Of a DNA stretch of 64,000 bases, positions 44,046-52,560 are shown one piece after another. The notes under the pieces are model-generated. The model ran no database searches and was not told the origin of the DNA. It worked only from the letters and a program-made list of their open reading frames with translations. Positions within the stretch are counted from its first letter, which is position 1. The number at the start of each line of letters is the position of its first letter. Source of the DNA: Nocardia harenae NBRC 108248 (GTDB lineage Bacteria > Actinomycetota > Actinomycetes > Mycobacteriales > Mycobacteriaceae). The stretch covers positions 434,001 to 498,000 of the forward strand of contig NZ_BDBH01000001.1 of NCBI RefSeq assembly GCF_001612885.1, given 5' to 3'. The translations under genes and the position numbers were made by a program.

Positions 44046-45029
44046 ATGGTCTCCACCGAGAATTCCGAGCAGGCCCGGGCGATCATCGAGACGTACCTGC
44101 TCGACGGCGAGCGGCGGTACGACCGCACGAAGGTCGCGGAGCTGGCCGGGGTCGAGCCGGAGACGACGCGGCGGCTGTGGGGCGCGCTCGGCTTCCCGGC
44201 GGGGCCGGACGACGCGGTGGAGTACACCGATGCCGACGTCGCGGCGGTGCGCGGGTTCCGCGGGCTCGCGGTCTTCGAGGACACCGATCCGCGGGCGGCC
44301 GCGGCGGCGGCGCGCACGCTCGGGCAGAGCATGGCGCGGCTGGCGGAGTGGCAGGCCGAGCTGGTGGCGTCGGAGATCCTGGAGCGCGCCGACGGGTCGG
44401 CCGAGAGTGTGCGCGCGGCAACCGAATCGGCGGTTGCGCAGTTCGAGGAGCTGCAGAAGTACGCGTGGCGGCGGCATCTGGCCGCGGCGATCACCCGGTC
44501 GCTGGACGGGAACGGCGGGAGCGAGGACAGCACCAGGACGCTGGCGGTCGGGTTCGCCGACATGGTGGGGTACACCCGGCTGACCAGGCATCTGCACCCG
44601 GACGAGCTGGGCATGCTGCTGGAGGCGTTCGAGTCGACGACCACGGCGGCGATCACGCAGAACGGCGGGTGGGTGATCAAGAACGTGGGCGACGAGGTGA
44701 TGTTCGCGGCGGAGACGCCGCTGCAGGCGGCGAAGATCGCGCTCGCGGTCCAGGAGTCGACCATGATGGTCGGCGGCACGCCGGAGCTGCGGGTCGCCGT
44801 CGCCTACGGGCCCGCACTGCAACGGTTCGGCGACCTCTACGGGTCCGTGGTGAACATCGCCGCCCGGCTCACCGGCGTGGCCCGGCCGGGCACGGTCCTG
44901 ATCGACGACGCGACGGCGAGCGCACTGGCCGACGAGCCGCAGTACTCCATCCGGCACCTGCGCAGCGTCCGGGTGCGCGGCTTCAACCGGCTGCGGCCAC
45001 ACGTGCTGCGCCTCCGCGAACGGCGCTGA
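44046..45029 (+). CDS. Class III adenylate cyclase, Rv1264-like
   Basis: A 327-residue cytosolic protein. The C-terminal cyclase domain (~165-327) has the metal-binding Asp in VGFADMVGYTRLT, the second Asp in KNVGDEVMF, and the transition-state Asn/Arg in GSVVNIAARL. The N-terminal ~150 residues resemble the autoinhibitory, pH-responsive domain of M. tuberculosis Rv1264. The family makes cAMP from ATP as a dimer; pH control here is inference. The gene overlaps the next one (TGATG), giving an operon with a pseudouridine synthase. Confidence 0.88.
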   Translation: MVSTENSEQARAIIETYLLDGERRYDRTKVAELAGVEPETTRRLWGALGFPAGPDDAVEYTDADVAAVRGFRGLAVFEDTDPRAAAAAARTLGQSMARLAEWQAELVASEILERADGSAESVRAATESAVAQFEELQKYAWRRHLAAAITRSLDGNGGSEDSTRTLAVGFADMVGYTRLTRHLHPDELGMLLEAFESTTTAAITQNGGWVIKNVGDEVMFAAETPLQAAKIALAVQESTMMVGGTPELRVAVAYGPALQRFGDLYGSVVNIAARLTGVARPGTVLIDDATASALADEPQYSIRHLRSVRVRGFNRLRPHVLRLRERR

Positions 45030-45793
45030 TGGCCGCCGACTGGGCAACCCTGCGGCGCACGTGCCTGCTCTTCGAGGACGACGCGGTGCTCGCGCTGAAC
45101 AAGCCCGCCGGGATCTCGGTGACCGGGGAGCGGCACGACACCGACCTGGTCGAGCTCGCCGCGGCTGCCGGCGAGACGCTCTACCCGGTGCACCGGATCG
45201 ACAAGGTGACCTCCGGGCTGGTGCTGCTGGCTCGCGAACTCGCCGCGCACGCCCCGCTCACCAGGCAGTTCGCCGCACGCACGGCGGCGAAGTCGTACCT
45301 CGCGGTGGTGACCGGCGCCGAGCTGCCGGACGACGGGGTGATCGAGCTGCCGCTCGCGGTCGGGCGGAAGAACCGGGTGCGGATCGCGGCGCCGCGCGAG
45401 GCTATCCGGCGTACCGGGGATCGCTGGTCGGTGGCGGACAGCGAGATCTTGCCCGGCAAGAACTACCCGTCGACCACGCATTTCCACACTGTGCACCGCG
45501 ACGGTGAGCGGGCCCTGCTCGTAGTGCGCCCGATCACCGGGCGGCGGCACCAGATCCGCGTGCACCTGGCCTGGATCGGAAACGCCCTGGTGGGCGACCC
45601 GCTCTTCGACCGGAGCGGGACGGAGCCGCGCACGGCCCTGCACTCGTGGAAACTGCGGCTCGAGCACGAACCGGAGCCGCTCGACCTCACCGCCGATCCG
45701 GGGCCGGACTTCTGGGCCGCCCTGCCCGGGGTGACAGGCAACCCCGACCACCTCCTCGCCGAGCGTGTCCCACCTCACCGTGGTCCCGAATAA
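45029..45793 (+). CDS. RluA-family pseudouridine synthase
   Basis: A 254-residue protein starting at ATG 45029, whose A is the last base of the cyclase stop codon. The catalytic Asp sits in HRIDKVTSGL (~52), and the later family motif is ITGRRHQIRVHL (~168). It isomerises uridine to pseudouridine in rRNA or tRNA; the exact site is unknown. No S4 RNA-binding domain precedes the catalytic domain, as in RluA-type tRNA/23S enzymes. Confidence 0.88.
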   Translation: MAADWATLRRTCLLFEDDAVLALNKPAGISVTGERHDTDLVELAAAAGETLYPVHRIDKVTSGLVLLARELAAHAPLTRQFAARTAAKSYLAVVTGAELPDDGVIELPLAVGRKNRVRIAAPREAIRRTGDRWSVADSEILPGKNYPSTTHFHTVHRDGERALLVVRPITGRRHQIRVHLAWIGNALVGDPLFDRSGTEPRTALHSWKLRLEHEPEPLDLTADPGPDFWAALPGVTGNPDHLLAERVPPHRGPE

Positions 45794-45877
45794 CCCCCTT
45801 GCCTTAGCCTGGAAGAGCCCGGTGTCCGGGCGGCTCCCGACGCAACGATGCGGTCTTCCGCGGAAGGCGATACGCCG

Positions 45878-46663
45878 ATGATCCTGGTGGCCCAGGTCAG
45901 CGACACCCACTTCGATCTCGGCGCCCGCAATGCCGAGCGGGCGGCGCGGGTCCTCGCCCACCTCTCCGAGCTCCGGCTCCCGCCCGCGGCGATCGTGCAC
46001 ACCGGCGACATCACCGACGCGGGCAAGCCGGAGCAGTACGCGCAGGCCGCGCGGGCGCTGCGCACGGAACTGCCGCTCTTCGTCGCGGCGGGCAACCACG
46101 ACGACCGCGCCGCGCTCCGCGCCGACCTGCTCGGCACCCACCCCTCCGACGCCCCGCTGAACCAGGCGCACCGGGTCGGCGAGCTGACCGTCGTGCTGCT
46201 CGACTCCAGCGTGCCCGGGGAGCCGGCCGGCCGGTTGAGCGTCGCCACCTACGACTGGCTGCGCGCCACCCTCGCCGACGGCGACGGCCCGGTGTTGCTG
46301 GCGCTGCACCACCCGCCGGTCCGGGTGCACAGCCCCATCGTCGACTCCATCGCGCTCGCCGACCCGGCGCCGCTGGCCGCCATCGTGGCGGGCAGCGGCC
46401 GGATCGCCGGGGTGCTCACCGGGCACGCGCACTCCCCGATCAGCACGCTCTTCGCGGGCAAGCCGCTGGTGGTCGGCCCGAGCACGGCATCGGTGCTGCG
46501 CGGTGCGTGGGAGCTGGATGCGCCGGACCACGTCATGGACTACGCACCCGACCCCGGGTACGCGCTGCACCTGATCGACCGCGCGGAGGACGGGGGATAT
46601 CGCCTGGTCACGCACTTCCGGACGGTCCCGGCGGGCGGCCGGATCAGCGTCCAGCCGGACTGA
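45878..46663 (+). CDS. Calcineurin-like metallophosphoesterase (CpdA-like)
   Basis: A 261-residue protein; GGAAGG lies 9 nt before ATG 45878, which I prefer to ATG 45848. The five metallophosphoesterase motifs are visible: VSDTHFD, GDITDAG, GNHDD, LHHPPV and GHAHSP. The family includes 3',5'-cAMP phosphodiesterase CpdA and related enzymes. Being two genes after an adenylate cyclase, it may degrade the cAMP made there, but many homologues have other substrates. No signal peptide, so cytosolic. Confidence 0.88.
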   Translation: MILVAQVSDTHFDLGARNAERAARVLAHLSELRLPPAAIVHTGDITDAGKPEQYAQAARALRTELPLFVAAGNHDDRAALRADLLGTHPSDAPLNQAHRVGELTVVLLDSSVPGEPAGRLSVATYDWLRATLADGDGPVLLALHHPPVRVHSPIVDSIALADPAPLAAIVAGSGRIAGVLTGHAHSPISTLFAGKPLVVGPSTASVLRGAWELDAPDHVMDYAPDPGYALHLIDRAEDGGYRLVTHFRTVPAGGRISVQPD

Positions 46664-46671
46664 GCCGCGCC

Positions 46672-46696
46672 GTTTACCGCTCCTGGCGCGGGGCAA
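46672..46696 (+). promoter_or_regulatory. Candidate SigF-type promoter of catalase-like gene
   Basis: GTTT (46672-46675), 15-nt spacer, GGGCAA (46691-46696). This is one mismatch (T to C) from the -10 of the sigma factor promoter at 41840. It lies ~50 nt before the catalase-like gene. Confidence 0.35.
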
Positions 46697-46748
46697 CCGG
46701 GGGAGGAATCAGCGACGACGCTGCCCGCACCGATGGAAAGGGCCGAGC

Positions 46749-47480
46749 ATGCCGAGCCTTACGCTGCCCACTCTCACCTCCCCCGCCGCCCCGGTCGCCA
46801 AGGTGGCCGAGTTCCCAGCGGCCGCGCTGCGCGGCGCCTTCGCCGTCGGCGCCCGGCTGCGGCACGCCAGGGTCTTCCACCCGGACGGCCTGGAGCTGGC
46901 GGGCAGGCTGCACGCCGAGCCCGAGTTCGAGGCGCTCTTCGGCGCCGGCGAGCGCGCGGTGATCGCGCGGCTCTCCAAGGGCGCGGGCACCCCGAGCGGC
47001 TGGCCGGACGTGCTCGGCCTCGCCTTCCGGGTGCTCGACCACGACGACAAGCCGTGGGATTTCGCGCTCGCGACCACCGGCGAGAGCCTGGTCGGGCGGC
47101 TGCTGGTGACGCTGACCAGGGGCTGGGCCAGCGCGCGGTACGGCAGCCTGGTCCCGTACCGCTTCGGCGACTCCACACCCATGTGGATCTTCGCCGAGCC
47201 GGAACCGGGCCAGCCGGAGTCGGCCGCCATCGCCGACCTCGCCGAGCATCTGCGCGAGCACCAGGTGACCTTCCGGCTCTACGCCTCCGGGTTCGGCGTG
47301 TCCAAGCAACACATCGCCACCATCGCGCTGCGCCTCGCCGAGCCTGCCGAGCAGCGCACCGATTACTTCGACCCCATGCTGAACGCCCCGCAGAACGTGG
47401 TCATGGTGCCGAGGGCGGTGGGCCGCATCCGCGAGATCGCCTACACCGGCAGCCGCCGCGGCCGCGGCGAAGGAGCCTAG
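46749..47480 (+). CDS. Catalase-fold protein, short form
   Basis: A 243-residue protein, far shorter than full catalases (about 480 or more). GGAAAGGG lies 8 nt before ATG 46749. The stretch ARLSKGAGTP followed by WPDVLGLAFRV corresponds to the catalase region RFSTVAGE...RGFAxKF. A His at VFHPDGLELAG aligns with the catalytic distal His region. The haem-binding Tyr end of classic catalases is not recognisable to me. It may be a small haem peroxidase or a lipid-binding relative. It is preceded by a possible stress-sigma promoter, which would fit oxidative defence. Confidence 0.65.
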   Translation: MPSLTLPTLTSPAAPVAKVAEFPAAALRGAFAVGARLRHARVFHPDGLELAGRLHAEPEFEALFGAGERAVIARLSKGAGTPSGWPDVLGLAFRVLDHDDKPWDFALATTGESLVGRLLVTLTRGWASARYGSLVPYRFGDSTPMWIFAEPEPGQPESAAIADLAEHLREHQVTFRLYASGFGVSKQHIATIALRLAEPAEQRTDYFDPMLNAPQNVVMVPRAVGRIREIAYTGSRRGRGEGA

Positions 47481-47498
47481 ATCGCACGGGGGCGAGTC

Positions 47499-48575
47499 TT
47501 ACGAGCCCCGTTCGGAGCCGGGCCGAACTCTTCTGTAGACGGCCGGGGTGGTGCCGGTCCAGCGCTTGAAAGCGTGGATGAAGGTGGACGATTCGGCGTA
47601 GCCGAGCCGGATCGCGACGTCGCTCACGGACAGCGGGGTCGCGGTGAGCATCTCCTCCGCGAGCGCCAGGCGCACCTCGTCGAGGAGGGCGCGGTAGCTG
47701 GTGCCCGCGGCGTCGAGCTTGCGCCGCAGGGTGCGGGTGCTCATGGCGAGATCCCGTGCCACGGCGTCGATTCCGGGCGGCGCGGTGAAGCCGACCGCGT
47801 CGCCGGGCACCAGCCTGGCCCTGACCTCGGCGGCGATCCCGGAGCGGGCGCGGCGGCGGTGCACCAGGTCGCGGCACTGGGCCAGGCACATGGCCCAGGT
47901 GGTCGGGTCGGCCAGCGGGAGCGGCTGGTCGAGCACGCGCGGGTCGATGGCGAACAGGTTCTCCGGGCGGCCGAAGGCGGGGGCGATGCCGGTGACCGCG
48001 CGCAGCGGCGCGGGGTCGAGCGGAGCGGGGTGGTGGAATTCGGCCCTGGTGAGCGGGAGCGGGTGGCCGATGAGGTCGCTCAGCATGCGGTGCATGGCGG
48101 TGACGTCGCGCTCGACCAGGAAGCGCCGCACGTCGGCGGGGACCGCCTCGTCGTGGATCACCGCGACGAATTCGCCACCGCTCCAGTGCGCCACCGGAAT
48201 ACAGAAGGTGAAGGACAGCTCCAGGTAGCGCAGCGCGAACTCGATCGCCTCGCCGAGCGTCGGGCTGCTCACGCAGGCGAAGCCGAAGATGCCGAAGGTG
48301 GTGATGCGGTAGCGCGACCCCACCCGCACCCCGAGCTCGGGGTGATCGTCGAAGGCGCGCACCAGGTTGCGCACGACGGCGAGCTCGGTGCGGGCGTCGA
48401 TCTGCGCGTCCGGGTCACGGACGAGGGCGGGGGTGAGTGGCGTGCCCGCGAGCGCGACGGTCGCGGGCACGCCGTGGTCCGCGGCGTAGCCTGCCATCAG
48501 CGCCACGCTCGCGACTCCGCGCGGAAAATTCCAATCGCGGACTCCCGCATCGAGTACCCGCCCCACGCCGGACAT
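47499..48575 (-). CDS. AraC-family transcriptional regulator
   Basis: A 358-residue protein. The N-terminal ~190 residues are of the arabinose-binding-like type found in OruR/ArgR-like AraC proteins (FGIFGFACVSSPTLGEAIEF). The C-terminus has two helix-turn-helix units: IDAVARDLAMSTRTLRRKL (~268) and VSDVAIRLGYAESSTFIHAF (~315). The start ATG 48575 lies inside a perfect palindrome that is a likely self-regulation site. The gene is convergent with the catalase-like gene (18-bp gap) and follows the metal exporter on the same strand. Confidence 0.92.
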   Translation of the reverse strand: MSGVGRVLDAGVRDWNFPRGVASVALMAGYAADHGVPATVALAGTPLTPALVRDPDAQIDARTELAVVRNLVRAFDDHPELGVRVGSRYRITTFGIFGFACVSSPTLGEAIEFALRYLELSFTFCIPVAHWSGGEFVAVIHDEAVPADVRRFLVERDVTAMHRMLSDLIGHPLPLTRAEFHHPAPLDPAPLRAVTGIAPAFGRPENLFAIDPRVLDQPLPLADPTTWAMCLAQCRDLVHRRRARSGIAAEVRARLVPGDAVGFTAPPGIDAVARDLAMSTRTLRRKLDAAGTSYRALLDEVRLALAEEMLTATPLSVSDVAIRLGYAESSTFIHAFKRWTGTTPAVYRRVRPGSERGS

Positions 48576-48584
48576 TATGTCCGG
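48568..48584. promoter_or_regulatory. Perfect palindrome over the AraC start codon
   Basis: CCGGACAT-T-ATGTCCGG, 8-bp arms around one base. It covers the ATG of the AraC gene and would block both transcription and translation start if bound. Confidence 0.5.
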
Positions 48585-48623
48585 GCGGGGCGGCCGGGGT
48601 GCGCCGGATGGCCGGATCGATGC

Positions 48624-49574
48624 TCACCAGGACAGCTCGGAGCACCTTTTGGCGCTGTCGGTGCTCTCCACCTGGAGCGTCGCGTGCTCGATCGCGAAGC
48701 GCTCGCCGAGCACGTGCTGCGCGGCCCGCAGCACGTCGTCGCCGGAGTAGCCCGCGGCGGTCGTGATGTGCGCGGAGGCGACCTCCATGCCCGAGGTGAG
48801 CGTCCAGACGTGCAGGTCGTGCACATCGGCGACGCCCTCCAGGCCACCGAGCGCCGCGGCGACCTCGGCGACGTCCAGCTCCTCCGGGCTGTGCTGGAAG
48901 AGAATCCGCAGCGACCGCTTGGCCAGCAGGTAGGTGCGGGGAAGCACCCAGAGCCCGATGGCGACGCCGACGATCATGTCCGCGTACCGCCAGCCGGTGG
49001 TGAGCGTGACGATCGCCGAGATCAGCACGCCGATCGAGCCGAGCAGGTCGGCGAGCACCTCCAGGTAGGCGCCGCGCACCGCGAGGCTCTCCGCCGCGCC
49101 CGAGCGCAGCAGCAGGAAGGCGGCGATATTGGCGACCAGGCCGATCAGCCCGACGATCAGCACCGGCACCGCGGGCACCTCCGGCGGCTCGCCGAGCCGC
49201 GAGATCGCCTCGTAGAGCACGTAACCCGCGACCCCGAAGAGCAGCAGCGCGTTGGTCAGCGAGGCGAAGACCTCGGCCCGGTAGTAGCCGAAGGTGCGGC
49301 TGAAGGTGGGCCTGCTGCGCTTGGCGAAGAGAATCGCGGTGAGCGCCATGGCGATACCGAGCACGTCGGTGAAGACGTGCGCGGCATCGGAGAGCAGCGC
49401 CAGCGAGCCGGTGGCGATGGCGACGGCGCCCTCGGCCAGCATGACCGCGAGCCCGATACCGAGTGCGAGCGCGAGCCGCACGACGTACTTCGCGGAGGCG
49501 CTCTCCGCGTGTGCGAGCCCAGGTCCGTGTGCGTGATCGTGTCCCACCGGTCCAAAATATGCGTACATGCGCAT
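48624..49574 (-). CDS. Cation diffusion facilitator (metal/H+ antiporter)
   Basis: A 316-residue membrane protein with a His-rich N-terminus (GHDHAHGPGLAHAE), six membrane helices (~28-215) and a cytosolic C-terminal domain containing VHDLHVWTLTSG. The membrane metal site in helix 2 is SDAAHVFTD (H-x3-D). In helix 5 the usual H-x3-D reads EVLAD, so His is replaced by Glu, which may alter ion choice. CDF proteins export Zn, Cd or other divalent metals. ATG 49568 is an alternative start. It is divergent from the ECF transporter with only 35 bp between start codons. Confidence 0.9.
   Translation of the reverse strand: MRMYAYFGPVGHDHAHGPGLAHAESASAKYVVRLALALGIGLAVMLAEGAVAIATGSLALLSDAAHVFTDVLGIAMALTAILFAKRSRPTFSRTFGYYRAEVFASLTNALLLFGVAGYVLYEAISRLGEPPEVPAVPVLIVGLIGLVANIAAFLLLRSGAAESLAVRGAYLEVLADLLGSIGVLISAIVTLTTGWRYADMIVGVAIGLWVLPRTYLLAKRSLRILFQHSPEELDVAEVAAALGGLEGVADVHDLHVWTLTSGMEVASAHITTAAGYSGDDVLRAAQHVLGERFAIEHATLQVESTDSAKRCSELSW
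49559..49574. promoter_or_regulatory. Inverted repeat over the CDF start codon
   Basis: ATGCG-TACATG-CGCAT, perfect 5-bp arms. It covers both possible CDF start codons and lies 36 nt from the divergent ECF gene. Candidate metal-regulator operator; weak because arms are short. Confidence 0.35.
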
Positions 49575-49609
49575 GGATGCAAGCCCTACGTGGCTGGCAG
49601 ACTTGTCCC

Positions 49610-51694
49610 GTGACCGAACTGTCCCCGAGCGCAGACGCCGCGGCGCACGGCCCGCTGCGCCCCATCGAGCTGGCGACGGGGGCGGTACTCGGCGGCATGA
49701 CGGTCGGGCTGATCACGGTGGGCGCGGTGGTGCCGTTCGCGGCCGCGCTGCAGATGGTGGCCGCGGTGCCGCTCGGCATGATCGCGCACCGCTACCGGCT
49801 GCGCGCGCTCGCCACCGCCTCGGTGGCCGCCGCGCTGGTGACCTTCGTCGCCGCCGGAGTCACCCCCGCCGTCGGGCTGGCGGCGACCGCCACGCTCGGC
49901 GGCATCATCGGCATCGTCAAGCGCCGCGGCGGCGGGTTGTTCACGGTGCTCGGCCTCGCCACGCTGACCGGGGTGGTCTGGGCGGCGTTCTCGATCGGCA
50001 TGCTGTTTCTCTTCGCGCCGCTGCGCGAACTCTTCTTCGACACCATCCGCAACACCAGCCGCGGGCTGGCGAATCTCACCGCGCGGCAGTCCTGGTCCGA
50101 GGCGGTCGGCCGGTGGATCGCCGATGGCGCCGACCTGGTGCTGCGCTGGTGGTGGGTGTTCATCGGGTGCAGCGTGCTGGCGGGCATGCTGGCCGCCGCC
50201 GTGCTCTCCTGGTACGTGCTCGGCGCGGTGCTCGACCGGCTGGCCTGGCTGCCGAGCCGGGACCGGCTGGACGCCCCGCCGGACGACCGCCCGATCGCGC
50301 CGCTGCCGGTGCGGCTGCACGGCGTCGCCTACCGCTACCCCGGCGCCACCGCCGACGCGCTGCACGGCATCGACCTCACCGTGGCGGAGGGCGAGTTCGT
50401 CGCCGTCGTCGGGCACAACGGCTCCGGGAAGTCCACGCTGACCAGGCTGCTCGCGGGTAGGCCGCCGACCGCGGGCGCGGTCTCCCGCCCCGGCTCGGCC
50501 GGGCTGGGGCACCTGGGCGGGACGGCGCTGGTGCTGCAGCGGCCGGAGAGCCAGACGCTCGGCGTGCTGGTCGCCGACGACGTGGTGTGGGGACTCTCCG
50601 CCGAGCGCGCGGCCGAGGTCGATGTGGACGCGCTGCTCACCGAGGTCGGGCTGGCGGGGTTCGGCGAGCGGGAGACCGCCGCGCTCTCCGGCGGCCAGCA
50701 GCAGCGCCTCGCGGTGGCCGCGGCGCTGGCCAGGCGCCCCGCGCTGCTCATCGCCGACGAGGCCACCTCGATGATCGACCCGCAGGGCAGGCGCGAGCTG
50801 GTCGCGCTGCTCGGCGGGCTGCCCAGGCGGCACCCCATGGCCGTGGTGCTGGTGACGCACCACGAGGCCGACGCCGCGGCCGCCGACCGGGTGGTGCACC
50901 TGGCCGACGGCCGCACCGTCGAGCACCTGCCCAGCTGGCGCCGCCCCGCCGACGACCGGCGCAGCGCGCCCATGGGCCCGCCGGTGCTCGAGCTGCGCGG
51001 CGTGCGGCATTCCTACAACCGCGGCACCCCGTGGGAGGCGCCCGCGCTGCACGGCGTCGACCTCACCGTTCGCCGCGGCGAGGCGCTGCTCATCGTGGGC
51101 GGGAACGGCTCGGGCAAGTCGACGCTGGCCTGGATCATGGCCGGGCTGGTCGAGCCGAGCTCCGGCCGCTGCGATCTCGCGGGCAAGCCGGTGAGCGGGC
51201 AGATCGGGCGGGTCGCGCTGGCCTTCCAGCACTCCCGGTTGCAGCTGCAGCGGCAGCGGGTGGGCGAGGAGATCGCGGACTGGGGTGGCCGCGCCACCGG
51301 CTCCGGTGCGGTCGGGCGGGCGCTGGACGCGGTCGGGCTGGATCGGGCGATGGCCGCGCGCTCGATCGAGGAGCTGAGCGGCGGGCAGGCCAAGCGGGTG
51401 GTGCTCGCGGCCATCGTCGCGAGCGGGCCGCAGGTGGTGGTGCTCGACGAGCCGCTCGCCGGGCTCGACCCGCAGGGGCGCGCCGATATCGTCGAGCTGC
51501 TGGCCCGGCTGCGGGATGCCGGGCACACGCTCATCGTCATCTCGCACGATGTGGACGACATGGCGGCGGTCTGCGACCGCACCGTGCACCTCGAGCAGGG
51601 GCGCATCCCGGAGACCGCGCACGACCCGGTGCCCGCGCCGGCGCCACGGCTGCGGCCCGGCACCGCGCTCGGCCTGGACGGAGGGCAGCGATGA
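49610..51694 (+). CDS. ECF-type transporter: membrane domain fused to two ABC ATPases
   Basis: A 694-residue protein from GTG 49610; a -10-like CAGACT lies 6 nt before it. The N-terminal ~220 residues contain about five or six membrane helices (DUF2232/S-component-like). Then come two ATPase domains: the first with GHNGSGKST (~270), LSGGQQQRL and DEATSMIDPQ; the second with GGNGSGKST (~500), LSGGQAKRV and DEPLAGLDPQ. This matches the layout of M. tuberculosis Rv2326c. Together with the EcfT gene that overlaps it, it would form a complete energy-coupling-factor importer for a vitamin, metal or other small molecule. Substrate unknown; no riboswitch seen. Confidence 0.9.
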   Translation: MTELSPSADAAAHGPLRPIELATGAVLGGMTVGLITVGAVVPFAAALQMVAAVPLGMIAHRYRLRALATASVAAALVTFVAAGVTPAVGLAATATLGGIIGIVKRRGGGLFTVLGLATLTGVVWAAFSIGMLFLFAPLRELFFDTIRNTSRGLANLTARQSWSEAVGRWIADGADLVLRWWWVFIGCSVLAGMLAAAVLSWYVLGAVLDRLAWLPSRDRLDAPPDDRPIAPLPVRLHGVAYRYPGATADALHGIDLTVAEGEFVAVVGHNGSGKSTLTRLLAGRPPTAGAVSRPGSAGLGHLGGTALVLQRPESQTLGVLVADDVVWGLSAERAAEVDVDALLTEVGLAGFGERETAALSGGQQQRLAVAAALARRPALLIADEATSMIDPQGRRELVALLGGLPRRHPMAVVLVTHHEADAAAADRVVHLADGRTVEHLPSWRRPADDRRSAPMGPPVLELRGVRHSYNRGTPWEAPALHGVDLTVRRGEALLIVGGNGSGKSTLAWIMAGLVEPSSGRCDLAGKPVSGQIGRVALAFQHSRLQLQRQRVGEEIADWGGRATGSGAVGRALDAVGLDRAMAARSIEELSGGQAKRVVLAAIVASGPQVVVLDEPLAGLDPQGRADIVELLARLRDAGHTLIVISHDVDDMAAVCDRTVHLEQGRIPETAHDPVPAPAPRLRPGTALGLDGGQR

Positions 51695-52428
51695 GCCTGG
51701 TGCTCTTCCGCCGGGTGCCCGGCGACAGCCCGGTGCACCGGCTCTGGGCCGGGACCAAGATGATCGCGGCGTTCCTGATCAGCCTGGTACTCATGGTGCT
51801 GCCGGCCTGGCCGGTGCTCGGCGCGCTCGTGGTGTTCCTCGTGGTGATCGGGGCGGTCGCGCGGCTGCCGCTGCGCACGCTGCCGCGGCTGCCGTGGTGG
51901 TTCTGGGGTCTGGTGCTGGCGGGTGCGCTGCTCAATCTGCCCATCGGGGCCGGCGCGGTGCTGCGCTACCTGCAGATCTTCGCCTTCGGCGCGATCCTGG
52001 TCGCGGCGTCGTTCCTGATCGCCTGGACCACGCCCATGGGCGAGATCGCGCCCGCGCTGGCCAAGCTCGGGAAGCCGCTGCGCCGGCTGCGGATGCCGGT
52101 GGACGAGTGGGCCGTCGTCGTCGCGCTCACGCTGCGCAGCCTGCCGCTGCTGCTGGAGGAGATCCGGGTGCTGCGCGCGGCGCGGCGGCTGCGGCCGCGC
52201 ACCGGGGTGGTGCCGCGGGCCGATGACAACCCGCTGGTGGACATCCTCACCGCCGCCATGGCGGTGGCGACCCGGCGGGCCGCCGAGCTGGGTGAGGCGA
52301 TCACCGCGCGCGGGGGCACGGGCATGCTGACCGCGCATCCCAGCGCGCCGGGGCGGGCGGATGCCGTCGCCATCGCGATCGTCGTCGCGGTCTGCGCGGG
52401 TTCGGTGGCGCTGACGCTGGCGCTATGA
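51691..52428 (+). CDS. ECF transporter transmembrane coupling protein (EcfT/CbiQ family)
   Basis: A 245-residue protein whose ATG overlaps the ATPase gene stop (ATGA). Four or five membrane helices are visible (TKMIAAFLISLVLMVLPAW onward). In the cytosolic coupling region, LRAARRLRPR and RRAAELGEAITARG are the two Ala-Arg-Gly-type helices that contact the ATPases. It links the substrate-binding and ATPase parts of the complex. Rv2325c is the likely M. tuberculosis counterpart. Confidence 0.9.
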   Translation: MSLVLFRRVPGDSPVHRLWAGTKMIAAFLISLVLMVLPAWPVLGALVVFLVVIGAVARLPLRTLPRLPWWFWGLVLAGALLNLPIGAGAVLRYLQIFAFGAILVAASFLIAWTTPMGEIAPALAKLGKPLRRLRMPVDEWAVVVALTLRSLPLLLEEIRVLRAARRLRPRTGVVPRADDNPLVDILTAAMAVATRRAAELGEAITARGGTGMLTAHPSAPGRADAVAIAIVVAVCAGSVALTLAL

Positions 52429-52517
52429 ACAGCGCGCCGCCGGACGGCCGAGCCGTCTCCCCGCCCGTCCACGCCGCTCCCGCGGCCGACGCCGGCGCGG
52501 CGGCCTCCGCCGATCAG

Positions 52518-52560
52518 CGGCGCAACGACTCACCGGCGCAACGACTCACCGGCGCAATGG
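52518..52560. repeat. 16-bp tandem repeat at the EspG stop codon
   Basis: Two perfect copies of CGGCGCAACGACTCAC (52518-52533, 52534-52549) and 9 bases of a third (52550-52558). The EspG stop codon lies inside the second copy. A gain or loss of one copy would shift where the protein ends. Confidence 0.85.
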
